Source: Pisaster brevispinus
Lineage: Eukaryota > Echinodermata > Asteroidea > Forcipulatida > Asteriidae
DNA: 64,000 nucleotides
Direction: 5' to 3'
Assembly: GCA_023634235.1 (NCBI GenBank)
Contig: JAMKCF010000141.1
Location: 105,125-169,124 of the forward strand
Each line of letters starts with the position of its first letter. Within the stretch, counting starts at the first letter, position 1. A model generated the notes under the pieces. It saw nothing but the letters and a program-made list of their open reading frames with translations. It was not told the origin of the DNA and ran no database searches. This document shows, in pieces, positions 12,726 through 24,620 of the stretch. The position numbers and the translations under genes are program-made.

Positions 12726-13845
12726 CATTTTGAAATTAAACACAGATGCTTAACCCCATCTTGTAGTGTATATATTGCAAGCCATATACACATGTACTAA
12801 AAATGAGAGAAACAATATTTTTAGGAAAATCATTACCCTAGGAACATTCAAGGCTATGAAATGGTGAACAAGGGATGGAACATCCAGAAAACCTTCTGTT
12901 CTGTAACAGCTTTTCATTTTAGTAGGATTTAATGCCCCCCCCCCAATTCCACAGCATAAGGAAAAATTAAGACCGAAAAAGTAAGACTGAAAAATGTTGC
13001 ACATCAAAATCCATGTAGAATCATTTTATCGCTAAACATTCAAACTAAATTCATAATCATCCTGTGTAAAAAGCAAAAAGAAAAAAGTGTGTGCCTTGGC
13101 CCTCACAGACTCATTACACAGAATCACTTTTTAATAGAAATTAATTTGCCAGCCTGTTTGTTTTAATTGTAATGAATGCAATGTGCAAAGCAAATGACAA
13201 GTGTACCTATCTGAAGACAAAAGGAAAATTGTTAAGATTAATTTCAAAATGCATGAAGAGTTACAGTTGGATCAAAAGAACAATTTCCGATAATAAGCGT
13301 ATCAAAGTCAATCTGTCTGAGGTGAGTTAGTTGTGATTCATTAAAGAGAGTGTACAGAATTGATAATTATCAAAACAAATAAAATAATAAGCATTAGAAT
13401 AATTAATAAAAACAACATGCAAACAAACAACAGCTGATTAAAATTTTATACCAGTAGTATCAATCATTCAGATAAATGTTTCCATTTGAAATACTGTCAA
13501 AATAGAAGACATGTAATTCAAAGTCCCCCAAATCACTGCTGCTTTTTTCAAAATGTGCATTCGGCCTAAAAAATATATGTGCACAAACTCTCTAGCAAAA
13601 CATTCACATTTTTGGTGGGTATTAACAAAAAGAGTCCACCAAAGTTGATAATACATTAGTTTCTCAGTTAGCAGGTAATACCTGTGACACACCCTTATAC
13701 AAGTTTTTTTTTCCTGACCACTGATTCTCCATGGATAAAATTGAAATTGTTTAACGTTTTTTGTATTGATTTCAGAGGCACAGTAAAAAGTTCAATTGTA
13801 AGTGAAGTGACATTTTAAACTTGTTGTGACTGTTGGTATTTTGTT
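12726..13845. other. gene-free stretch, nothing recognised
   Basis: AT-rich sequence with a C run near 12935-12945. No reading frame with recognisable homology and no RNA gene is seen. Confidence 0.4.
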
Positions 13846-14640
13846 ATTCAGCGACTTGCTTTATGTAGTTACTTTAATACTTTTGAGCATACATAAGCAA
13901 TCTTGGTGGTCTAAGGTATGACATCTGCTCTACCATGCAGAGGGTTGTGGGTTCAAGTCCCACCCAAGTTGCCTATAGATGCTTGAAGGCATTAAACATG
14001 CAAATTGCTAAGTCGTTGAAGGACAAAATCATCAAACTGTGTCACCTGGAAATGTCAAAATGCCTCATTGAACAATTTCACTAAAACTCTTGAAACATCA
14101 TTTGTAAGTCAGCAACTTGTACTTGTACTTCTATTAAATGCTTTGAGATGGTTGTGGGTTCAACTGCTGTTAATCGAAGGACAAACTCTACAATAGGTTA
14201 AATTTATTTTCAGTTTTTGAACTTTATCCTTCAGTGACTTACCTCATGTAGTCCTCTAAATATTATTGGTGATCTAAAGTCAAGCATCTCAATATCAAGC
14301 AAAGGGTTCTGGGTTAATCCCCCCTCCCTCAAGTTGCCTTTAATTGCTCCAAGCCATTGAATATGCAGCAAGCCAAGTTGTTGAAGGACTAACTTTTCAG
14401 TTTATTTTAAAGTAATACAAATATTGGAATGCTTATTCAACTGATAACAAAAGTTGTGAAAAAATATTTGTCCATTAGTTACATGTACTTCCCTCAATGC
14501 TTTGAGGTAATCATGGGTTAAACTCTTACCTAAGTTACATAAGTCTTTGTATTTTTTTTTATGAAACATCTTCACAGTGCCTACCATAAACGCTTTGAGC
14601 TGGTTGTGGGTTCATACGGCAACTCTTGCACTAATGCTGT
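13846..14640. repeat. degenerate tandem array of a tRNA-derived repeat
   Basis: A unit of about 380 bp is repeated with heavy decay. 'TTCAGCGACTTGCTTTATG' at 13848 corresponds to 'TTCAGTGACTTACCTCATG' at about 14231. 'AAGTCGTTGAAGGAC' at about 14010 corresponds to 'AAGTTGTTGAAGGAC' at about 14376. Additional partial copies of the 'GGTTGTGGGTTCAA' box lie near 14150, 14505 and 14597. The boxes resemble the pol III B box of tRNA-derived SINEs. Most copies look too decayed to be transcribed from it. Confidence 0.65.
13900..13971 (+). ncRNA. tRNA-like sequence (SINE head or tRNA pseudogene)
   Basis: A cloverleaf can be drawn by eye. The acceptor arms ATCTTGG/CCAAGTT pair at six of seven positions. 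There is a short D stem GTC/GAC, an anticodon stem TCTGC/GCAGA, a five-base variable region and a perfect T stem GTGGG/CCCAC closing TTCAAGT. The B box 'GGTTCAAGTCC' is canonical. The anticodon loop is eight bases (TCTACCAT) rather than seven, and the D stem is only three pairs. Related decayed copies follow downstream. I therefore call it a tRNA-derived repeat head, not a functional tRNA. Confidence 0.55.
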
Positions 14641-15540
14641 GATCGCAAAAGCACGACCAGTTTACCAACCAAGCAACTTACTTAATACTGTCTGCCAAAA
14701 TAAATAAAGGTAACATTTTGAGGAGACTCTCAGCTGAGAAATTAAAGTTAGTATCACAGATTAGAGGCACTGGGTCTAGGGTTATTACATGGCTTTACGC
14801 TGTGTAAAAACCAATTTCCTAAACTATGTTTCAACAAAAGTCACATACTCCACATGAAATACATTGAATTCCTACAAGGTTCCTCAATTCATTCTAGATC
14901 CACATTTTTTTAATCCTTGCGTAGCTACTGTTTACTTCCATTGGTACAATCTAATCACTGACTGAAAATTCAAGTTTGTTACCCTTATTAGCAGTCACTT
15001 TAATAAATTTGTTCCCAGCAGGAATTGTAACTATGAGCTAATTTCAACTTTAGGGAAGTACAAGCTTGAGCTTGAAACCATTGATTCCGATTGCATTAGA
15101 TCAGCCCTCAGCATAGGTTATGCATCTTCCTTCTCAATTTAATAGATCTGTTATGATTGCAAAAAGACACACCAACCATATTGTTAAAAAAGAACTTGGA
15201 TCAAAAACTTATAGTTCCCGTACAGTTTATTTGTAAAACAGTTAATGTGCTTATATAGCAACTCTAAATGGGCCAGGTTCATGCAGTAAGAAAAAGAAAC
15301 AAATCAAAATGGTAATTCTCTGTATATTAACGATGTAATTAGACAATTTCACACAGGATACCCAGCTGAGGTGGTGCTTTGTCTCACAGATGAAGAAGGA
15401 ATGGAAGAGATTTCCAATACTGCATTTGTTGTTATGCAGGCCTATTAGTAAGATGTCATCACCATGGATGGTTTGGAGACAGTGATCCCATGTGTCATTT
15501 GCCAGTGGGGGCTTAGTGGCCACAGCTCCTGCTGGAATCT
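14641..15540. other. gene-free stretch, nothing recognised
   Basis: No recognisable coding, RNA or repeat feature. The 90-codon antisense frame at 15251-15523 resembles no known protein. Confidence 0.4.
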
Positions 15541-15905
15541 GCTACTACCGGTGTGAGCTTCTTCAAGACTGGTGTGAACATCTCTGCAAAATGGTGAGAG
15601 CATCTCCAAAACTTGTGTGAGCATTTCAGAGGACTCACAAGAGCATCTCCAAGAGTAAGCGTCTCCAAGACTGGTGTGAGCATCTCCAAGACTGGTGTGA
15701 GCGTCTCCAAGACTGGTGTGAACATCTCCAAGACTGGTGTGAGCATCTCCAAGACTGGTGTGAGCATCTCCAAGACTGGTGTGAGCATCTCCAAGACTCG
15801 TGTGAGCGTCTCCCAGGACTCACGTGAACATCTCCAAGAACTGGTGTGAGTATCTCCAGGAACTGGTGCATAAGCATCACAAAGAACTGGTGTGAGCATA
15901 GCTGA
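15541..15905. repeat. 21-bp minisatellite
   Basis: Built on the unit 'CTCCAAGACTGGTGTGAGCAT'-like 21-mers: perfect or near-perfect copies at about 15660-15800 are flanked by degenerate copies on both sides. Because 21 is divisible by three and the unit lacks stops in several frames, open frames of 78-141 codons appear on both strands with seven-residue periodicity (for example SWRCSHQ). The frames are by-products of the period. No splice or start context supports a gene. Confidence 0.92.
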
Positions 15906-16898
15906 AACCATAGTTTCTTCTGTGAAGGTACTGGACATTGTTTTTTTCTTAACATCAGCAGAGTATGATAGAATCTTGGTTGCCCATTCACATTTTGCAA
16001 ACTTGTAGTGTTTAGGCCAAAGTCTAAAATATGATTTCCTGTGACAGCAGTACTTTCAGATTGTACTCGATTTATTGAGTATTTTACTCAGTAAGGCATA
16101 AAGGCATTACTCAATTGAGGCATCATCCATTGAGATGACTTCTCAATTACTTTGGAAAACTCCTGTTTAATTTTAAGCTTCATACCGAGAGAAAAGTGCT
16201 TGGAAATTGTTGGGATGATTCATAAACTTTTCCCTTTTTACAACAAAACTTTATTCTGTATCTTGATTTGGCTGTCGTTCCTATACCCACACTGGAAACT
16301 CTTTGTTGTTTTTTTAAGACTACAAATCACAATGCGCATCAGCAGCAGCAGCAGCAGCACCTTAGTTTTGAATGAGCGCGCTTCTGAATCGGAACATACT
16401 ACGGTTACTTATTGCGCAGCCGGATAAGTTTTGCACGTAATCGTTGGCATATAGGTCGACTTGAACTCTTTTGGGACACCTATCACTGCCATTGGTCAGG
16501 CCGAGTCTCTCACCCAACTATGGACATCGCGTGCCGGACCAACGGGTCTGGCAAACATCTTGAGCAGCATTTTACCATGGGTGTGGCAGTCGTCATTTTT
16601 AACATAAACGATGTTGGGTTCCATTTTGATTACTTTTAAAATAGATTGGACAAAAACCAAAGAAATGTACCTAGAAGGAAGAGGGAAAAAAGCATGACTG
16701 TGTAAATGGCATGTAGCAATATGTTGGATTTTGTTTATTGGAAAACTCAATATATGACACATTGGGTACTGTATCAATATTCTCCTAAAATCATAACCCA
16801 TTAGAGTTTAAAACAACACTCATACTGTCAAGAAATGAAAGGTGAAATCAAACATTAGGGAGCAAATTGTCCAGAAAGTTTGCATAGCAAAATGTCAC
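15906..16898. other. gene-free stretch
   Basis: It holds a short (CAG)n run at 16339-16358 and short unrecognised frames at 16152-16801. No gene is supported. Confidence 0.4.
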
Positions 16899-17224
16899 TT
16901 AAAGGCAGTGTATACTTTTGGTAATTGTCAAAGACCAGTACCCTCACTTGATGTATCCCAATTGGTCATCGAAGTTGCAAGAAAATAATGAAAGCAAAAC
17001 ACCCTTGCATAGAATTGTGTGCTTTGAGATGCCCGAGAAAGGCTTCATGCCTGAAGCATTTTTCAGATTCAAATTTTGGGTTGAAAATTTACCTTTTTTC
17101 TCTAAAACTACATTGTTTTGTAATAATGTTTTATATTATCAACAGCTTTCCAGTGCTCTTTACCGAGTAAGTTTTTATGGTGAATAACTTGTGGAGTAAT
17201 TACCGAAAGTACTCCATGCCTTTT
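16899..17224. mobile_element. MITE with ~28-bp terminal inverted repeats
   Basis: The left end 'TTAAAGGCAGTGTATACTTT' followed by 'TGGTAATTG' is mirrored at the right by 'GTAATTACCGAAAGTACTCC' followed by 'ATGCCTTTTT', an imperfect terminal inverted repeat. The 326-bp length, the absence of coding capacity and an internal 'ATGTTTTATATTATCAAC' motif fit a miniature inverted-repeat element. I recall closely similar elements from echinoderm genomes. The superfamily is unassigned. A TTAA at the left end might belong to the target site, but the right side does not show an intact copy. Confidence 0.8.
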
Positions 17225-17516
17225 TGGACTGAAGTTTGTTTTGTGGACACTGAATGCTAATATTGAGTAGCAATTGATGATTTTTGACTACTGTAGCAAC
17301 TGATACATTTTGTGTCGCATTTTGAGATGCTGTTCAAGGGAAATTGTCACTGATTGTAGTGCATTTTGATATTGGGCTGTTGTTAATATATTTGGAATGA
17401 AAAACACATTTCACTGACTGAGGAAAATGGGAAATTTATTTCTGGAAATGTGTTGGGTGAACATTTATCGTTTGGTGTCTGACAGAACAATACAGTATTA
17501 ATGTTGATACACTGCA

Positions 17517-17955
17517 CACGCAGATCCTTGTTATTTGATTGGTGGCATACATGTCACATGTCATCCTTTTTTTAACATGTACACTGTCACAATGCTCCAA
17601 AATTTAATCTAAGAGTCCTTTATGGAAAGTTATAGGACACTTTGGATGAGACAATGTTGTGTCGTGGCAGACAAGGTTAGTTTCTACATGGAGTCATCCA
17701 TGTTGTTTAGAAGAGGTTCTTAGAATTTTAGAGTGGAGTGGACGTGTTTCCATGTTTATTTTATTATTGAGAAGCAAATTTCAAATTTCAAGGATCTTTG
17801 TGTGGGTTAATATAAAACAAATATTGAATGCATTATGTTTGTGCATTTTCACAAAATACGATGAAATCTGGCTTTTTCATGTCACTCGGCGAAGTAGCTC
17901 AGATTTCACCTGGTGATTATGTTCTGCAACGATGCACTCAGATGCATCAAAATAT
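17517..17955 (+). repeat. dispersed repeat, copy 1
   Basis: Shares diverged collinear similarity with 23240-23702. Matching blocks include 'ATTTGATTGGTGG', 'GACAAGGTTAGTTTCTACAT' (versus GGTTGGTGCCTACAT), 'GTTTCCATGT' and a terminal block around 'GCAACGATGCACTCAGATGC' (versus GCGACAATGCACTCATATGC). It has no coding capacity and no obvious inverted termini. Confidence 0.7.
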
Positions 17956-20850
17956 GTGTATAGATTCAGACTAAGTTGCTGGCCTATCCTCTCATGATAA
18001 TTGGAAATTGTTCCAAAATAACTCAAAGTAACAGAAAGACAATATAAGAGCCATCATTTGTCTTGTTATTCAAACCAACGCTTCTTATCAAAGTCAAACT
18101 TGGCTTTTGTTTCTAATGCTGTGGAAGGCATCATGGATTGTTTATGTTGAATTTAAAGTTATGTGATTTTATAAGAGTTCTTTGAATACCATTTCTAATC
18201 ATGAAACCTTAATTAACTGGTACCCTGAGATTCTTACATTTAACTGATATGAAACCATAGGCATACAACCCAGGGGGGCAGGTGTGTGGGCCAAATGCAC
18301 TCCTAAATTAGATATTAGAAATTGGTATACTTATGTTTATTCATTGGGGGGGGGGGGGGATTTGGGCAAATCAACCCCTCTGCCCCCCCCCCCCAACCAA
18401 AGAGTCCCCATATGCCCATTATGAAAGAAAGTTCAAATTTACAATCTTGTGTTTTATTCTATATACCTTTTGGTTTCTTTTTTAAATGAAACTTATTTGA
18501 AGCGCTGGTCAATCTTGTCTCCCACCTTCTGTAATGACATGGTTCAGCATTGGTTTAATACAGAGAATTTCATGTGAAATAAGTATACCAATTAATGGAT
18601 AAACCACATTTTTATCAAACTTTCACTGGCTGGCTGTAAAGCTGCCTTTTCTTTTCTTTTTTACACCCCAATGCTGAAATCTGAAAACAATTAGTTCTTG
18701 TCCCAGATTATATAGCTTTATATTGTGTATTTCAAGGAGGAATCATTAGGAATGCATGAAGGGTAAAATGTGTTTGCAACGATTAGTGAATTACTTTCTT
18801 TATACCTCCACTTGCACACTATCTTGTGAAAATGGTTAGCATGGGAATATTAGTAGCAGAAACAGGCTACTTGCCAGAATGATTGGATAGTATTTCACAT
18901 CATTGAGAAAAGTTGTTCCTTTGCTATGGATTAAAATTTTCAAATCAAATTTGTTTTATTTGCCGGTAAACAACTTTAAACGAATCTTAGCCCAAAGTGG
19001 ATCAAAATGGATCAGCGGCCGATGATTCATTTCAGGATCCCAATTTCATAGAGCTGAGCACAAAACAATTTTGCTCACCAAAATAAGGTTACCAGCCAAT
19101 AGACCATTCTTTATGTACTGCCTGTGACTGGTTTCAGCACAATATTCTGCAATTTCAATATTCTGCTAGGTAAAAACAGCAGGATACCAATTGGTATGTG
19201 TGGAATGGTATTTTGGCTAGTAACCTTTTTCTGGTAAACATAGTGTATTGCGCTTATAGTTCCTTTATGAGCTGAAGCAGCTCTTTGAAATTGACACTTT
19301 TCGTGCTAAGACAGAATAAGGCAGTGTCCAGATTGGTGGCTATGTCTATGGCTGCATCGTTTTGTCATGCGTTGAAGTAAAGGACATGCTTGGCAACACC
19401 CTTAGCAACAGTCATAGCTGTAGCTGTAGCCATCAATTCGGATATGGCCAAACTCAAAGGTTTTTTTTACATCTTTTCAGCTTTGAGGGTATTACCAAAC
19501 GGTGTACATAAAACCCCAACTCTCTGGGTATTGAATAAATTACTGTCTTGCTCTCCAATTGCAGGTTCAAATCTGAGTCATTTTGATTTCTTTGAGGAAT
19601 GCATTTTACCCTTCATCATCACCTACAATTAAAGATCAACTTGAACGAAATCACTCAAACTAATTTCACTATTTAACCTTTTTTATTTTGTTTTTAGTTA
19701 TTATTTGGTCATGAGTGTGAAGTAATTCATCCCTGTAATTTTGTTGAAACTTGATCGGAAAAACTAGCCCCTGCTTCTTTGATTTTTGAACTAGTGTTGT
19801 TTTTTTTTTCGCCGTTGGCAGTGTCCTGCATATGGTTCCCAGCAAAGACCCATACAAATGAAATATGAAATTAACACTGAAGTACCAGTGCCTCAGAAAA
19901 CCAGTCCTTAAATTATGTCACAACACGGACTGGATGATGGTTGTTTATCTTAGTTGCTATGCATTTTCCATTGTCTTGTTTGGATCGAGTTGTAAAGTGA
20001 CGTCACAGTGCTGTTTGGATTCCTAGGCTTCTGTTGAAACTCGCCTGTTTGCCCAGTAGACACTGATCAAAATGTGTCTTTCTTACATTATGAAACCATT
20101 TGTATTGAGTTTTACTCAACTATATGTGATCATTACACACTAATGTACCTTTTTATAACAAAATAATATTACTGTTAATTTCATTTAAGTTGATCTGTAA
20201 TATTTATCGTGGTCTATTTAATCAGTAAATATGATTTCAAAGTATTTATATAAGGCCCCTCCCCCTTTCTCCCTTACTGATCCATCAATGATAAAAATGG
20301 CCTCTTGGGAATCCTCTAAACAAAAACCTTGATGCTGCAATATCTATCAATATCTCCATGTTTTACCATCAACAAAACAGTGTCAGTTAATGAACGTCTG
20401 ACAAGACTGGCATCCAGACTTGTTCTCCATCTTCTTCAGGATGCTCAGATAAAAGAAAGGCATCTCTACTAGTTGCAGACTGACGAAAGCATGTGTTTTG
20501 TGAGGAAGTTTCAAGGAGGTTCAACAAAATTTGGTGCCAGCTTTCGTCTTTTATCATCTCAAGATCCGCAGTATGTTAATCCAGACTTCTCAGTCAAACA
20601 AAGGCAATCAAATTTCAAGCACAGGATCCAGGCCCTAGGTAATGTCTCATCTTCAGTGCAATCAAATCTTAGATTACTGAAGCCATCGATTTCTACACCT
20701 CAACGGTAGAGTCAAAAGAGGGTGCCATCAAAGAGGGCATTGTGCTGTCAGGATAAGTTATCGAGAACATTCAAGAAATGATCAACTCTCCACTGTCATA
20801 TCATCTTCGGTGTGGTTAAATGCTCATTATAACTGTTAACTAAGCATCTA
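17956..20850. other. gene-free stretch with G- and C-runs
   Basis: At 18345-18400 a G run of about 14 and a C run of about 14 lie some 25 bases apart and could pair as a hairpin. The surrounding 'GGGCA...TGCCC' arrangement suggests a degenerate inverted repeat. No gene, RNA or named repeat is recognised in the rest. The frames at 19390-19632 and 20473-20709 have no recognisable homology. Confidence 0.4.
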
Positions 20851-21750
20851 AGTCAGGACTCCAGACAGAGGTAAACAAGAATTGTTGCCCATAATTGCTA
20901 CCAACATCGGTTCTCGATGTCATGAAGTCCAGTCACAGAGTGAATTGTATATCATGTCATCTTCATCACAATGCATTCTAAGTCAGGACTCCAGACAGAG
21001 GTATACAAGAATTGTTGCCCATCATTGCCACCAACATTGGTTCTCGATGTCATGAAGTCCAGTCACAGAGTGGATTGTATATCATGTCATCTTCATCACA
21101 ATGCATTCTAAGTCAGGACTCCAGACAGAGGTATACAAGAATTGTTGCCCATCATTGCCACCAACATTGGTTCTCAATGTCATGAAGTCCAGTCACAGAG
21201 TGGATTGTATATCATGTCATCTTCATCACAATGCATTCTAAGTCAGGATTCCAGACAGAGGTATACAAGAATTGTTGCCCATCATTGCCACCAACATTGG
21301 TTCTCAATGTCATGAATTCCAGTCACAGAGTGGATTGTATATCATGTCATCTTCATCACAATGCATTCTAAGTCAGGACTCCAGACAGAGGTATACAAGA
21401 ATTGTTGCCCATCATTGCCACCAACATCGGTTCTCGATGTCATGAAGTCCAGTCACAGAGTGGATTGTATATCATGTCATCTTCATCACAATGCATTCTA
21501 AGTCAGGACTCCAGACAGAGGTATACAAGAATTGTTGCCCATCATTGCCACCAACATTGGTTCTCGATGTCATGAAGTCCAGTCACAGAGTGGATTGAAT
21601 ATCATGTCATCTTCATCACAATGCATTCTAAGTCAGGATTCCAGACAGAGGCGAGAGATACAATTACTTGCCTATAATTGCCATCAACATCATTGATGAT
21701 TTCATTAAGTCTAGTCACAGTAGAGTAGATTGTATATCGCGTTTCAGACC
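20851..21750. repeat. 130-bp tandem satellite, ~6 copies plus degenerate edge
   Basis: The landmark 'AGTCAGGACTCCAGACAGAG' begins at 20851, 20981, 21111, 21241, 21371, 21501 and 21631, exactly 130 bp apart. The interior copies differ by a few bases only. The last copy (21631 onward) is strongly diverged, and the first differs at its left end ('AAGCATCTAAG' versus 'ATGCATTCTAAG'). There are no open frames of note. Confidence 0.95.
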
Positions 21751-23239
21751 GATGGAAGTGGGTGAAATCTGAAGGTAACTCGGAGCAAAGATGCAGCTTA
21801 TGAAGAAATGTATTCTAGATGCCATATCAAGACAAGTGTTCATTGAAACACCAGCATTCAATGTCTTCTCCATGCTCAGTGCATGGGACCCACATCATCA
21901 TCTTCATGTTACCACAGAAGTAGATCACAAAAAGGCATCTATAATTCAAGGAACCACACGCCATTACTGATGCAGATCAGTAGAAATGTTAATGATGTTT
22001 CACAGGAGAGACGGAAGTTTTCAAGCTCAGCCAATATGGTGCCAAAGGTTTCTTGGGTGATGTTGAGGTAAAAGATTGTATCTGCATCTAGTTACAGGCG
22101 GTTGATTTAAATGTAGGCACCATCAATGTCAAGTCAACAGTACACCGATTGACCTCAATGCCTTCTTTGTGCTGAGAGTATGCTTCAGAATAAAGCAGCA
22201 TCAACATAAAATTTCAGACAGAAGCCCAGACAAGCTCACATGGAAACAAAGGCACCCAATGTTTTCTCCATCATCATTATCTGATTCTCCAAGGTATCAG
22301 CAAACCTCATCATCATCTTGACAAGAATCTAGGAAATCCTTCTCGATTATTACACTAGAGATGCCCAATGGAGGACCAACCAAACATCACCTGGGCATGA
22401 CTCCACTGAAAAGTTGATAAGTCACCTGCAAGTGGTGAGTCTGTCCTCCCAGACCTGACTGATGTCCGATCAAAACAAATCTAAAGTCTCTTCAAGTCTC
22501 TTTCATCAGTCAGCACCTTGCAGCAAGGAGTAACCAGGATTCCAATAAGTGTTGATGGTGAAACAATGAAGGGTATAAATACCACATGTTTTATATCCAC
22601 ATGGAGATGTCTCTATCAGTCTCATCAGCTCTTACTGTAAGAATTCTCATTTATGGATATTGCAGTTCATCACACCACACACAAATTAAATAAAAAACCA
22701 CAGAGGAAAGGTATTGGCCAAAATAATGATCAGTGATAACCCCCCCCCCCCCCTCCCCCATCCCCCACCCAATGTAATTGACTATTTGTGATGCTCCTTG
22801 GCAAAACCAGGCACTTCCTGCCAAACTTAAAACTACATTTCTTTGCACATCAATTAGATGAGAATAAGAGCTTTCAGAAACCACCCAATCTGGCTCATAA
22901 TGTAGGTATGTCTCAAGATAACACATACAGTGTTAAGACATCACATAACATTAGTATCAAAGGCCATGCTTCCAGTGACTTCTCTTTGAATAGTTAATTC
23001 CAAGAAGTGCCTGATTCTTGCTTGAGGTGTCACATTTTTAGTTTAAAGAAAATGGCAGAGGGTCGATACAGAGATTAGAAACTTCTTACGTTTGCATATC
23101 CATTAAGAAGAAGAGTACTGAGAACTTGCAGCCTTTGCTGTTAATAGTTTTTGTCTCATGTTTTACTCTTTTTTTTAAAGTATCTTATTTGCTAAATTAA
23201 GTTTACTTCAAAGTTGGCTGCTATTGGATATTATAGAAC
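21751..23239. other. gene-free stretch, nothing recognised
   Basis: It includes a long C run at about 22740-22760. No recognisable gene is seen. The frames at 21883-22071 and 22651-22997 show no known similarity. Confidence 0.4.
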
Positions 23240-23702
23240 TCACACATAAATCCTTGCCATTTGATTGGTGGAACACGCATTACGAGTCATCCCTTTCTTT
23301 GCCATATATTTATTGTTGTGGCATTGGACTGCCGTAACCGTCCGGTATTTAAATAAATATAGGACAGGTGTATTGATTTTCATTGCTAAATTCTCAGCGT
23401 CATTCCAAAAACAAACTATCCCAGTTGTTTGTTCGAACAAGGCAAGATTGTGTCACAGTGGACAAGGTTGGTGCCTACATGGAATCATCCACTTTAGTTA
23501 ATAGTTTTCAGAGTGTGGGGTCAATGAGTTTCCATGTCTATTTTGTGTCTATTGGTAAACACGTTTAAGTGCCAAGGACCTATGTGTGAGTTATATTTGT
23601 GAGCTATTTGTTAGTGCTTTGTTGAAGAATATACTCAACTTCAAGAAATCTGGCTTGTCCATTTCACCTCTTATTCTGCGACAATGCACTCATATGCATC
23701 CA
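23240..23702 (+). repeat. dispersed repeat, copy 2
   Basis: Same-orientation, diverged partner of 17517-17955. It is slightly longer owing to a block around 23330-23410 that has no clear match in copy 1. Confidence 0.7.
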
Positions 23703-24620
23703 ATATTTGTGTAATAGCTATGCAATTCTTTTATCCCGTAAAGAAATGTGACAAAAGACAATAAAAGTCCACACCAACGAAACATCTAGAGACTGTAATA
23801 TCTGAGCAGAAGCAGTTACAAATGTAAGCCTCATTTCTACAATACATTGTTTATATGATGGTCAAGTGTCCGTAATCCCACTATGAAGGAAACAGATTCT
23901 ACTTTAAGTGTCCACATATGTAAACCTTCAAACTTGCTGAAACAGCATATATCAATTGTAGGAAAGGGTACCCTTAGCTTTCCTAAAATTGACATTGAAA
24001 ACAGATCATAAAACTAAAAATTGCATTAAGTTGGCATAAACAAAATATATTTTAACACAAATTTTTTTTGTGAATAAGCTCTTCCAGTCTTTTCTAGACA
24101 TATTTTTTCTTGCAAAATGGCGTCGAAGATTTTGCTTTGTAAACATGCTACTGGAGTAGAATACCAAAATAATAGATTTTTGAGTTTTAAAAGTTTTTAA
24201 TCTTTTTATATTTTTAAACTGATTTTAGAATTTTTAACAACTTATTAAGTTTTTAATTTGTTAAACATTCTTGTTCAGGTCATTATTGATTGTAGTGAGA
24301 TTTTATCAAAGAGAACGTTCCAAAAGGAAGTTCAATTTGTGCCTAAGTATTGTTTTGGATTCATGAATGATGTGAATTTATAACTTGACAAAAGCTCTTA
24401 GATTCATCGCAAGACTTTGTATCATGTTTACAGACACCCTTGAAATTGCAACGTACAAAAAAACTAATTGCTGTATTTAGCAAACAAACCAAAAGAAGCA
24501 TCTAACCAACTTTTACAAGTTGTCTTTCAGTTTTTATCAGTAAAGATCTTGAGAAGGGTCACAAGGAAAGTGGAGTGAAACTTCCTGTCTGAAAAGTGTT
24601 AATTGTAATAATCTTAATGG
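23703..24620. other. gene-free AT-rich stretch
   Basis: No gene recognised. The string 'AAAATGGCGTCGAAG' at 24115 looks like a start-codon context, but the frame runs only about 27 codons to a stop without a convincing splice donor. Confidence 0.4.

Noticed and set aside
15513..16000. 121-141-codon antisense frames with heptad repeats
   Set aside because: Explained by the 21-bp minisatellite period.
24115..24195. ATGGCG start context resembling a first exon
   Set aside because: The frame ends after about 27 codons without a convincing donor.
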